From Fonsecaea monophora (taxonomy: Eukaryota > Ascomycota > Eurotiomycetes > Chaetothyriales > Herpotrichiellaceae): a DNA stretch of 64,000 bases. The notes under the pieces are model-generated. The model did not search any database and had not been told where the DNA came from. It saw nothing but the letters and a program-made list of their open reading frames with translations. How positions within the stretch are numbered: position 1 is the stretch's first letter; every line of letters starts with the position of its first letter. Shown piece by piece: positions 49,929-60,816 of this stretch. The DNA lies in NCBI RefSeq assembly GCF_001642475.1, contig NW_019173947.1:186001-250000 (forward strand), written 5' to 3'. The position numbers were made by a program, and so were the translations under genes.

Positions 49929-52245
49929 TCACCACCGCAGTCTCTCGACTTGATGAGACACACTGGACCCGGCGGGAAAGCCCGTGGTGGTCGGGAACAT
50001 GGAAAACTCGTCCATGATGGACTGCCACACCTCGTCGTCCCAGAGGCCGTCCACCGCGTCGTTGCTGGGACCGAGATCAGCAGCAGTGTGCGCATTTACG
50101 TCGTGGTCCGTGCCGGTGCCCGGGTTAACGCCTGGATCAGTCATGATGTGATGTCCCTGCGGCGTCGGCTGCGTCCCGTTCTCACTTTTTTCACTTTCTG
50201 GGGTTATTCTATTCGGTCCGGCGTCGGGCTTGAGGAACCGTAGCGTGTTGAACGGGGTCATCACGTCGGCCATGGCGCACCTCGCGGTCAAGGTATGGTC
50301 GGGTCTGCTGATTCGGAGCTCGTAGTCGGGTTCTTCGCCTTCTCCCCCTCCGGCTGCTGCTGTTGCTGTTGCTGATGCCACCGCCGTTGATCCTTGACTC
50401 TCCTTCTCGCACCGCTCGTGCCACGCAATCAGCCCGCCCATGCCGCGTGCAAAAAAAGCCCACACATCCCGGTGGTCCGTGCCCACACTGTTACCCGTGC
50501 GGGTGAGCTCGTCGCCGAATTTGACCTTGACGCGCCGCGCCAGGTTCAGGACGTCGGCCTCGTGCTTGGCGATCGCGCTGTCCCACCCACTGGTCGAAGG
50601 TAGGCGTGACACCGTCGACAGCACGATCAGCGCGTACGCCGCAAAGGAGAAGAAGGCCGCAGGCAGGTGTCTCAGCGCGTCTTCAGGCACGCTGAGGAAG
50701 TAGTCCACAAAGGCTCGGGTCGAGGCCAAGAGGTTCCAGAGTTGGGAGACCTTGTTCATCGAGGGCGATGTCGTGCTGCTCAGGTCGCGGTAGAGTGCTA
50801 CCTCGTACATTGTGATGGACAATACTTTCAGTTCTGCCATCAATATATCTACTTTCCGAGAGGTTACAGGCATTTTGTTAGTGGATTTCTTCCGTCAATA
50901 TCAAGGGGTCGGATGGGGCAGATGTTATCGAGTATAAGTCTTTAAACCACTCACAGTTTTCCCGTGCAGATGAGAATGCAGGATTCGCTTCCAGATCTGA
51001 AATTTCCTTCTTGAAGCCGTTCAGTGACATCTCTATCACAACATCGCTCTGAGATCGAATGGAAGCATGGTCGCCATACGAGAATCTCTCGCTAATCCGT
51101 TGTGCTAGGCATTTGGTTCTGACAAACGCCGTTGCATCTATGTCGGTGGCTGCCTCTTGCTCGACTTGAAGAACGTCGCAGCAGTGATCGATCCAGCGAG
51201 TATGACTCATGAGCAGTTCTTTCCGCGTCATTGCCAGCCTTGGACTGGATCAGATCGAGCTCAACTGAGGTGGAGAGACGTACTCACGAAGAACAAAGAT
51301 AGAAGCAGCCCAGCAGGGCTCGGGTTTCAGCTGTCGTCCTCTGGCATTGTGTTGGCAAGTTGTCCTCCGCATGCATTCTACAGAAATTACTCCCCACTCT
51401 CTGATCACGGTGCGCAGGACACCGGTCAAGGTCAAGGTCCATGACAAGGCCGATCGCCATCTGGAGAAGCATATAGGTCTGCTTGTTCTGGGGATGGAAG
51501 TGGTATTGGATCCAGCTGAGGTGCACGAGCAGTGCTTGCAGGAGTTCGATACTCCTCTCGTTCCTAATCAGCAATCGTGAAGAGAGCATTTTCTTCAGTT
51601 CAACCCCAAGTCGTCTTTGAACAACGTGGTCTGCTTCGAGACACACCGTCACTATGGCCAGGAAGAGCACCGGCTTGTCTCTCCGTAAAGTAGCAGCATC
51701 GATTTCCGGAGCGACGAGGACAAAAGGGAAGAACTTGGAGTGAACTTGCTTGTAAGTCTGGAGGAGGATGTCGGCTGTGGCCATTGTCAAGACACCACTG
51801 TCAATTACATCGAATTGCCCAGTCTCTTCCGCAGTCGACGTGGCGGGGGCCTCGATGTTCTGCACATTTCCGATCGAGGCAGACGACACATTATCACTGG
51901 TCCCTTCCTCGGTATGGGGTGGTGTGGCTATTGTGACTGGAGCATTCGTGTTTCCCAGAGCCTGCTTGTCTTGGGTGAGCAGTGTGAGAAGGCTGCTGAC
52001 TTTTTCTTCGAGGGCTTTGATTCTCCTACCTCTCCGTTAGATCAGCCTCGCGCAAGACAGGTCGTAACGTACGTGGACTGCTTCTCCTTCTGGCGTCGGG
52101 GCGCTTCTTCGTGGAGGCAATCCCGCCTCAGCCTTCGACATCGGTCGCAAGCGTGCAGCCCACTGGTGAAGGAACACTTGGCTTTAGCCTTTGCGCATTG
52201 CATGCACGCCTTACGCTTTGACAGAGAGATGCCGACTCCATTCAT
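49929..52245 (-). CDS. Zn2Cys6 fungal transcription factor
   Basis: Four exons: complement(join(49929..50848, 50955..51238, 51288..52025, 52073..52245)), 704 residues; introns are 47-106 bp with GTACGT, GTGAGT and GTGAGT donors. The third exon may begin six nt earlier (CCAG acceptor), still in frame. The N-terminal cluster is C-x2-C-x6-C-x8-C-x2-C-x6-C (CMQCAKAKAKC, then CDRCRRLRRDC), followed by a leucine-rich dimerisation helix (IKALEEKVSSLLTLL). The middle homology region includes LLQTYKQVHSKFFPFV, ARTALLGCFYL-like RALLGCFYLCSSLA and LMAELKVLSITMYEVALY. This is the ordinary pathway-regulator arrangement. The gene is divergent from an MFS transporter across 581 bp, suggesting it controls that transporter. 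Confidence 0.88.
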
Positions 52246-52826
52246 TGCCGTCGTCTTCTGTAAGAGCCCCGTCTGAGGTGAACGGGGACGGAAAGCTTGA
52301 GGGAGAAATACATTTCGTAGGTGACGAGCGGGAACGGACTTTGAACTTCCGCTCCTCAGAGAAATCTGAGCAAAGTGCATTATCACGTGATAATTTTTCC
52401 AATGATAGCCAATCAGCGGCCACTTCAGAGCGGACCGATTGTTCTCCGTTGCCGTTCCATGTCCGCTCTCTATCAACACAACGGTGCCTCTTCATCCCTT
52501 GTCCGCCTTGTTCCTCACATATTCTCTACTAGAACGTCAAATTTGTGTCCGTCATGTTGATCTCTGGACAGGAGATGGCGCTAACTGCCTCTTTCGTCCC
52601 TGTTGACACCACTCTGATCCGAGATTGGTGCCTGTGTGATGCTCACGATGTCCGCAACCAGGGGCACCGCAACCCTCCTATATCTAGACCTCGAAGCCTC
52701 ACTTCTATTTCTTTCGAAGTGGCGCCGAATCTTCTCACTTCCAAGAAAGGTCTTTGACCCTATTCTTGCGGCAGTGGCTTCTCTCAGGACCTCTTCACTA
52801 TCACAACGAGCTACACAGGTTACGAT
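52246..52826. promoter_or_regulatory. Bidirectional promoter, Zn2Cys6 regulator and MFS transporter
   Basis: It contains a 16-bp perfect palindrome at 52379-52394, two CCAAT boxes just beyond it (about 52400-52413), and CGG/CCG triplets (about 52415-52438) of the kind Zn2Cys6 dimers bind. Confidence 0.55.
52379..52394. promoter_or_regulatory. 16-bp perfect palindrome centred on CACGTG
   Basis: ATTATCACGTGATAAT reads the same on both strands. It contains an E-box (CACGTG) flanked on each side by a GATA core. It is about 134 bp upstream of the regulator ATG and 433 bp upstream of the transporter ATG. Candidate binders are bHLH or GATA factors; the cluster-bearing regulator itself usually prefers CGG. 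Confidence 0.6.
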
Positions 52827-54721
52827 ATGCTCCCACCAGAGAAACCAGAGCAAGCCACTGCGGTGTCAATACCAGTCACAGAGAATGTCGACACCATCAC
52901 AACACCCCAGAACGCTGATCAGGTCGCAGAGTCGGAAGACGCTCACCACCTGACTGGCTCAAAGCTTTACCTCGTCCTCGGTGGCCTGGGTCTTGCCATC
53001 TACCTGTTTGCGCTGGACATCGCAGTCATATCTACAGTATGTCGTACTCCGCCAAATCTGCCAGTTCTCTCATCACTAACATCGCGATGCAGGCTATTCC
53101 CGCCATCACGGTGCAGTTCAACGCTACCACAGATATCGGTTGGTACGCGGCAGCTTACCCTCTATGCCTCTGCTCGTTGCAACCTCTCTCTGGAAAGCTG
53201 TACGCCAACTTTTCTCTCAAGTGGACCTTCTTCACCTTTGTCGGCATCTTCCTTCTGGGCTCTCTCCTCTGCGGTGCGGCAGTCAGCTCCAACATGTTCA
53301 TCCTCGGCCGAGCTGTTGCTGGGATCGGAGGAGCAGGCATATTCTCTGGCGGGTTGTCCATCCTCGCGATTGTAACTCCTCTCTCCAAACGTGCACTCTA
53401 CACAGCCGCCCTCTCTTCCCTGTTTGGAGTTTCCACAATCACAGGTCCTATCATTGGAGGGGCCTTGACGACATCAGTATCATGGAGATGGTGCTTCTAC
53501 ATAAATCTTCCTGCTGGGGCGGTCACACTGCTTGCGTTGGCTCTGTTCTTCGAGCCTCCCACACGAGCTTCAGATACGGCACCTTTGCGGGAGAGGCTAC
53601 GACAAATTGACGTCGTCGGGTGTGCGATATTCGTCCCAACTATTGTCATGGCTCTTCTGGCGCTGCAGTGGGGCGGCCACCAATATTCTTGGAAGTCGGC
53701 CACTGTGATAGGACTCCTATGTGGCTCTGCTGGATCTGCTACGCTTTTCCTTGTCTGGGAACATCGGCAAGGCGACAAGGCCATGATCCCGTTCTCGATC
53801 GTGTTCCGGCGTTCAATCCTGCTGAGTTGCCTTTTCAGCGTCTTCATGTTTGGGGCCTACATCATCAACGTCTACTACCTGCCAGAGTGGTTCCAAGTGA
53901 TTAAGGGAGCTAGTGCACTCCATAGCGGTGTCATGACGCTCCCGTTGGTGTGTTCTCAAATTGTTACTGCTACAGTCGCAGGATTAATCAGTGAGTTCAT
54001 CTCATCTCCTTTATCTTGACCAGGCCAGTAGAGCTGATTTTGTCCAGTCAATCGTACTGGCTTCTACAACCCCTGGTTTTTTGTCGGTGTCGGATTTATG
54101 GCTATCGCATCAGGCCTTTACACAACTCTCACCACTTCAACGCCTCACGCGAAATGGATCACATACCTGGTCTTACAGGGTGTGGGCGGAGGAGGCATGC
54201 AGTCGCCACTCCTCGCTGTGCAAGCCGCCCTGGCATCACAACCTCAACAAATACCCATCGGCATATCAACAGTAGCATTCTTCCAATACTTCGGAGCTTC
54301 TGTTTTTCAAAGCATTGCTCTGGCGATTTTCCAAAACCAACTTGTCAAGTCACTCAAGAGTCGTGCAGGTCTCAACGGCGAACAAGTACAGCTATTATTG
54401 GATGCAGGGTCTGGCCACGCTCGCAAGGCCACATTAGACTCGTTCCCGGAGAAGTTGGAGCCTGTGCTTTGGGCATACAACAAAGCAATCACGAATGTCT
54501 TTGTAAGTCTCACAACCACATCAGAAAGCAACATCATCTCCTCCACGAGCAGGTCGTCAGGCTAACATAGAATTGGATAGTATGCCTCACTAGTATCGGC
54601 CATCCTGGCATTTGTCTTTGCTTTTGGGATTGAATGGAAAAATATCAAAGCGAGACCTCCAGCCAGAAAGGGCAACGAGACCGGGACTGACCAGGCAAGC
54701 CACAACAGTGGACAGCCTTGA
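52827..54721 (+). CDS. MFS multidrug/toxin exporter, DHA-type (14-span family)
   Basis: Four exons: join(52827..53036, 53093..53990, 54048..54502, 54581..54721), 567 residues; introns 56, 57 and 78 bp with GTATGT, GTGAGT and GTAAGT donors. Family motifs are FALDIAVISTAIPAI (motif D1), GRAVAGIGGAGI, the antiporter motif GVSTITGPIIGGAL and SWRWCFYINLPAG (motif just after span 6). After that come QWGGHQYSWKS, YYLPEWFQVIKG and TGFYNPWFFVGVGF. These are proton-coupled drug/metabolite exporters of the plasma membrane (DHA2/14-span group). The polar N-terminal 45 residues and short tail are usual. It shares its promoter with a Zn2Cys6 regulator, a common resistance or efflux pair. The exported compound is unknown. 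Confidence 0.92.
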
Positions 54722-55967
54722 CGAGATTGCATCTGCTGTTGAGGAAGAGATTCGCTGGTGGAACCAGCGTCAAGGGCCATCCTCCTGTGGTTAAAGGTCG
54801 GACACAGGCTTACACCGTGGAACCAAGCTTGGATTGTCCAGGGGACACCACAAACCTTGTATCCCGGTCCTTGGTTTGCTGCTGGAATCCACAGGGCGAG
54901 GTTGATTATATATGTTGGGCAACCTCTTTGCGCCCTCTTTCTTCTTTTCTTACACCATTCTGCGTTCAAGCTCTCCATGAGATGCTCCGATACCTTGATC
55001 ACCTTACCAAACTCGGCCTGCTTTTCCGATGCAGAGAAAACGCAGGTCGTTTCTTCTTGCTTCAATAAAGACACCTTTGGATGCAAATCGTCTACATACG
55101 GTTCTTACCTTGCTTTACTTCTCGTCGGCTCATCGGCGGTTTCGCTATGAGGCCACAGTCTCACTATTTTGGCCGAAGAAAAATCAACATGGGACATTGA
55201 CCACCGCGCGTTAAGATGAGTGAAACCCTGTGCACAGAGTCCAAACTGGCAGCCGATGCTACGCACAGATCTGAATCCCTCCAGTCATGGGCATATTGTG
55301 ACAGAACTCCGACGTGTTGGGGAAAAGATACTTCGAAGATGAAATACGCCCGGCACCAGGCCTTGCAGACCAGCTGCGCTGCCTCTGAAAGTTCACACCA
55401 GCCCCGGACTGTGTGATGGATTCACACGCCCTACCGGAGCCACCTCCATGATCTACCGCATAAACTTCGGTTACGTGAACATTGAGAAGGTTATTATCTT
55501 TGGGTATCCAATCACGACATGGTGATGTATATGGAACAGAAGCATGCAAATCCTCCACCGGACGCCCCTCGAAACAATGAACAATGCCGTGAGATTTTCC
55601 TGCTGGTGCGTGCGCTGCCACATATATATAGGTATATTTCATTCACCATGCTCGAAATTTGCCTCGTCAAAAGGAGTCTATCCGTCAGCTATCACCTACC
55701 TGCTGTCACCTCGCACAGTCACGCACTCAATCAAACAGCGGCCACTGCCTTGACTAGATCACCTATCCTTGTGGCGTTGGAGTGACAACCGTCCCCCTGA
55801 CTCTCAACGATTCTCGTGGCGCTCAAAATCCTTCCTCTCACAGCAACAGCCACATCGTGCATCTCACGTTGTCTACCATTGCATAGAAACGTCCACACTG
55901 ACCAACAAGAGCAGCACAGCTATCAATAGAGCTTCAGGTGTCCCCGAAGAGCAGTCTAGCGGGCGAT
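54722..55967. other. Intergenic region, no gene recognised
   Basis: 1.25 kb without coding signal that I can support. There is a tatatat-rich patch at about 55623-55638 some 340 bp before the next ATG. Confidence 0.45.
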
Positions 55968-57515
55968 ATGTGTGTGACCCAGGAACCCGTCACCAAAATG
56001 GCCTCAACACAGTCAAATCGACAGTTCTTCCTACATCCAAGTCGAAAAGCCTGGAAACAGGTCTTTTCTCCCAGACATGAAGACATGTGCAAGACGCCTC
56101 CACCTCCGCAATCCGAAGGCCGCATTTGCGCCATCTTCAAAAAGTCTAACTTCAGCCGCCTCGACATCATCAGGGGGCTTGACAGCCCCATTGATACCTG
56201 GCTTGACCCCAAATACACCATCGACGACGAATTCTACAGCCGAATACGACCTGCGCTTGTGCTAGCGACACGGTTCTGCATCTGGACGTCTGAATTCTTC
56301 AACATTCTTATGTTTGGGGAATTTATATATGACGACACGAAGATCAAATATGATCGTTTCACGGAACCAGAGCACCGACCACGAATGTTCCCGGACATGA
56401 TGGACAACCTCCACAACATGCAGTTCTTCACCGGCTATCACCGTGACACCCGGGAAGACACATACGCCTCGACATATTTCGGCACTTACCCCAAGGACTA
56501 CGCACCACGAATGCCAACCACAGCAGTGCAGCTCAATACGAAATTCACAACCTTCTTCACCCACTACCACTACGACACATTCACAGCAGACGTCAAGAAC
56601 ATGGTGTTAGTCAGCCTGGCCATCACCCTGGTGCACGAGCTGGTCCATGTCTGGTACAATCTCCGGAGACTGGAAATCGCCCGCCTCGGCGATCTCACTC
56701 TATGTCGCGCCATGCACAGGGAGCCGTATTTCTTCGGCGACGAGAAGAAACCCGAGTTAGGCATGTCCTGGGAACATTTTACCTTCAGAGGCATGCCCCA
56801 ATTACACTGTCCGGGCAACAAGCCTTATGCTCAGGCCAAGGGTCTCCTTCTCGTGCCCTTGCTAGAGAGTGGTGATGAAGAGGACGAAGTCATGGTGGAC
56901 CCAGAGGTTGTGCGCGCCCTTCTCGACCGAGAATGCTGGGAAATGTACGAACGCTTGCTCATTGGAGATCTTGCTCCAAGTTTCAGATCTGTCAGTGGCA
57001 TGGGAATCTTGGAGAGGATGAAGACAGCCGTCGTCCTCATGACGTTCAAGAACAAAGCGGGTCGCCTGCCTTTTGTGCAAGAGCTGCTCGAAGCAAAGGG
57101 TGCCATGTCCTGCCCGGTCGACGAACAACAGCCTGAACTGGTACAGCTCCCAAGTCCAGAATCACCGAAATCTACACTGTCGACGGGCAGCGAGATGCCC
57201 AACATAACGGTCTTGGTGCAAGCAGGACATCGCCGTCCATATCCACCAGCTTTAACGCCCTCTGACGACGACAAGGAGGTGCGTGTGGGCTATGCCAACG
57301 AACGAGTGGGCAGTCAGCTTTCAACGAGCCATAGCCGAGCCGCCCTACCTGGCAAACAGAGTGCTCAACGAGAAGAGAATTCAGAGAGCACAATCTGGAC
57401 GGGGTCATGGCCGAAAAGGTCAAAAAAGGCCCTGAGACATGGACGAAATCAGAGCGGGCACCGTGTCTCTATTGAGATGCACCTCCAAGAACCGAGAAAC
57501 ACCTATAGAGACTGA
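55968..57515 (+). CDS. HExxH putative zinc metalloprotease, fungal family
   Basis: One exon. The frame opens at a GTG; the first ATG is 55968 (515 residues) and a second, with better context (AAAATGG), is 55998. The key feature is His223-Glu224-Leu-Val-His227 in LAITLVHELVHVWYNLR, at the end of a hydrophobic helix, as in zincins. Downstream, REPYFFGDEKKPELGMSWE supplies candidate third ligands (Glu252, Glu263, Glu269); the EP..ELG.SWE spacing is one I know from filamentous-fungal hypothetical proteins. No signal peptide is seen, so it is probably intracellular. The C-terminal 130 residues are disordered and basic. The metalloprotease call rests on the motif and helix only; the substrate is unknown, and it could be a non-proteolytic zincin. 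Confidence 0.65.
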   Translation: MCVTQEPVTKMASTQSNRQFFLHPSRKAWKQVFSPRHEDMCKTPPPPQSEGRICAIFKKSNFSRLDIIRGLDSPIDTWLDPKYTIDDEFYSRIRPALVLATRFCIWTSEFFNILMFGEFIYDDTKIKYDRFTEPEHRPRMFPDMMDNLHNMQFFTGYHRDTREDTYASTYFGTYPKDYAPRMPTTAVQLNTKFTTFFTHYHYDTFTADVKNMVLVSLAITLVHELVHVWYNLRRLEIARLGDLTLCRAMHREPYFFGDEKKPELGMSWEHFTFRGMPQLHCPGNKPYAQAKGLLLVPLLESGDEEDEVMVDPEVVRALLDRECWEMYERLLIGDLAPSFRSVSGMGILERMKTAVVLMTFKNKAGRLPFVQELLEAKGAMSCPVDEQQPELVQLPSPESPKSTLSTGSEMPNITVLVQAGHRRPYPPALTPSDDDKEVRVGYANERVGSQLSTSHSRAALPGKQSAQREENSESTIWTGSWPKRSKKALRHGRNQSGHRVSIEMHLQEPRNTYRD

Positions 57516-58875
57516 GGAACGAATCTATACCACGACTGTATACCCAGCAGAGACATAGTCTCTAACATGTCAACAGTTGAGAGAGAGAGGCACGAGGGGT
57601 GTCGGGGCACACAAACCCGATGTGACCAACGGCCTTGCAAATAAATCAACAGACCAACCTGACAACCACAATGAAGGACAAAACTGACCGACAATCTATC
57701 CAACCGAACCACCGATAAGCGGTTTCGGAGTACCCCGGACCATATAGTCACACCTCAAACCTGTGGATGCAACAGCAGACCTCGCGATGCGACCGACCGA
57801 CCAATCGAACCCAGGCGAAGACAACCACTTGAGCCGAACAACGATACGGGGGCCACACAGACGGCAAACAACCAGTCATCCAAAACGACAGTGTGACAGT
57901 AACACACCGAACGTCGCCGTGTGAATCATCACCTCCAGAAGAACGGGAAGGAGTGAAGTGGGAGCACCAGTGACCACTGTGAACCACTTGAGGGTTTTGT
58001 CATTCAAGAACCCCGACAAACTACGGGGGACAGTGGAGAGGAGAGGAGAGGAGCAAAGGGGAAGGCAAGGAAGGTAAGGAGGAGCCTTTTTTGATTTTGA
58101 ACTCGACAAGTTGACGACATTATGGGAACATGTTTGGATATAATGATATTGCGGGATGATGGGGATCAGGGTTTTTGGGGTTGGAGGTATTGGTTCAGTT
58201 ACTGTATTATCACGGGGCGATTTTTTTTTTTTTTTTTTTTTGCTGTGGAATATGAGGGGCAGGACCGCGACACGATGCGACATGATCTGATACCACACGC
58301 CATGTTACGGTATCCTGATTGTCCATCTATCTATCTACAGTGGACAGGCTACAGGCTACAGGCTACACGGTAGAGGGTGCAGACTACAGCATACGGTGTC
58401 CGTCGACGTGGCGACATTTCAAGGCTGGACGTGACATGGCTACAAAGCTACCTACCTACCTTGTCACCTTATATAGATCAGTGCCGGGTTGTGGTGCTCG
58501 ATTTCGAATCGAATCCGTGGTTGAAGACGGTCAGAGGAAGGCAAGGGAACAAAAAGAATGAATCCCAGACGCGCAAAGAACGCAGAGATCTACCGGGTAC
58601 AACCTCCATCATCGTTGTAAGAAGGCGTAGGCTGCATTGTAGGTAGCTTCTTGACTCATGAAGAGATAACCAACCTACCAACAACCCCATTATTGGCCCA
58701 AATAACTTGATTTTTGCAGACAGGATAAGCCTCAAGTGTTGAGATATTTTTTTCACTCTTCCCAAACAATCTCGTCGTCCATGGAATCACTCAGGGTATT
58801 CAACAAAACATTAGCTTCGCGCCAGGCCCAGCACATTATCCCCTTGCTGCCTGATCCCCACTGACACAGTTTCAA
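57516..58875. other. Convergent intergenic region with simple repeats
   Basis: It contains a gagag repeat (58035-58053), a run of 21 T (58221-58241), tatc repeats (58325-58335) and three copies of acaggct (58344-58364). No gene was recognised. Confidence 0.6.
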
Positions 58876-60214
58876 CTACTTCTTCACCACCGCACTAACC
58901 TCTTCATCTTCCTTCAAAATATCAGGCACGGGCCCCACGGGCGTGATGCCGAACGGATTGATCTGCTTGTGGCTCTTGGTGTAGTGCTTCTTGATGTGTT
59001 CGAATTGCGTCGTCTCCCCAAAAGCCGGGATGGTCCAGTACAAATGCCTCAGCCATCGGTGGATGTGTGGGTACCCGCTTCGGATGTCCTTGATGTTGCA
59101 TTTGAAATGCTGCACGTAGACCGGGTCGAAGCGGGCGATCGTGGTATACAGCCGGACATCGGCCTCGGTGAGTTGAGCGCCGAAATAGAACGGTCCTTGG
59201 GACGACGATTCGGCCAGGATGGCCTCGGTGCGGTCGAGCGATTTGAAGAGCTGGAGGACATTGCGTTCGTAGGCTTCTTGGGTGGTTGCGAACCCGGACT
59301 TGTAGACGCCGTTGTTGATGTCGTCGTACGTCCACTTGTTGACCTCCTCGATCTTGTCCTTGAGATTGTCCGGGTAAAGCACCACATTCTTGTACTCGTC
59401 GGGGAGGATGTCGTCGAATGCGGTATAGAACATGCGAATGATCTCTGAGGATTCGTTGTTCACGATGGTCTGTTTCTTTTTGTCCCAGAGCGTGGGAACC
59501 GTGAAGCGACCTTCGTAGTTGGGATTCGCCGCAAAGTACAGGTCACGAAGGTGAGTATTGTTAGGGTGTAGAGGGTCTGGTGTGGTGTTTTCTCCCGGGA
59601 GTTGTTCGTCGGGTGTTGCGAAGCGCCAGCCTTTTGAGGAAGCAGTCAACTCACTACTCGCGCATGGCATATCTCGAGGGATCCAAGACGTACCTTTCTC
59701 GGCCATATGCCAATGAACGCTGGTAAAGGGAATGATCTCTTCCAATCCCTTCAATTTCCTCACAATGAGCGTCCGGTGTGCTATTCCGTTCTTTGTCAAC
59801 GACGCCATTCTCTTTCAACAATTCACACTAGGGAACTCCCATACCCCAAGGACATGCATAGCTGACATATAGATGGTATCTCCCTTTCTCCGCAGGAAAC
59901 TCTGCATTTGGGTCGCTCGAGATCCAGTTGCGAAACGATGAAACCTGTCTCTTGAACTCGCCCGACGTGTCGCCTGGCTTGACCCAGTCTGTGATGCCTC
60001 CTTTGTTCTGTAACAGGAAATCTATGTTCAGCCCCAACTCCAGGTAGTACAACGCGACGATAGAGATCAGAAGAACGAGGATAGAGGTTGCAAAGAGAGA
60101 GCTGCTCCGTACCGATGACATGGTGGATTCTGATTTCGAAGGTGCTGCTGATGAGGTAGGCTTCGTGGTCAAGTGTACAAGCTGCAATCGAGCCCGTCTA
60201 AGGACACTGGACAT
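58876..60214 (-). CDS. ECM4: ECM4-type glutathione transferase (glutathionyl-hydroquinone reductase) with an N-terminal anchor
   Basis: Three exons: complement(join(58876..59630, 59694..59780, 59845..60214)), 403 residues. Introns are 63 and 64 bp, both phase 1 (GTATGG..AATAG; GTACGT..CAAAAG). Joined, they restore [23 protein letters not shown] and [14 protein letters not shown], the core of Xi-class/omega-like GSTs; the catalytic Cys is Cys121. Further motifs are [28 protein letters not shown] and [19 protein letters not shown]. These enzymes reduce glutathionyl-quinones. Unusually, residues 1-35 are basic and Ser-rich and 40-58 ([19 protein letters not shown]) form a hydrophobic span, so the enzyme may be membrane-anchored or mitochondrial. 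An alternative ATG at 60121 keeps the span. Confidence 0.9.
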
Positions 60215-60816
60215 GGACTGATTGAGTTGGAGCAACTGAATTGGCAGAGGAAGCAACCAGCAGCTTTTGTACTTGTTCAGCCAACGCGCAGGTTATTCAT
60301 GGCGTGGACCACATGCGGAACGGCCGCCGACATTTCGATGACACAATTTGTGGTGGTGGGGGGTTTTTGCGAAGCGCGAGAGGGGCATTGAGCATTGACC
60401 ACGTTTCGGTAGACAAGTATCCAAGCATCATGATGAGAGTCCCGACACCACCGGGGGAGAGGCGTGGGTGGGAGACCAAGGCCTGTGGTGTGGATGACTA
60501 AATCATGTATCCTGACTAAAGATGCAGTAAGACTCAGTGACGGCAAGCGCACCTTGCGGCAATAGGCACTCAGGGACTTCCTCTTTACGGCCATGGCGCA
60601 CTCTTATCCCACCATGCGCAAAGTCTCTTTTATCAAATACTTCGTGTTGGGCTATTTCTGATCTTCTGATCTCCTGATCTGATTCATGCAATGTCCACCT
60701 AATACCTATCTTCCCCTAGTCATCATACAGAGGTGAGAGAAACAAGGTCTATCCGATGCTGCACCCACGAGCAAGGCCGTGATTTCTAGTTGGGCCAAAG
60801 GCTACCAAACGCCTCC
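60215..60816. other. Intergenic region between ECM4-type gene and UBA1
   Basis: About 600 bp between two minus-strand genes, with only unsupported short frames. Confidence 0.45.

Noticed and set aside
58496..58520. A tRNA B-box-like TTCGAATCGAATCC stretch
   Set aside because: No A-box, acceptor stem or cloverleaf could be drawn around it.
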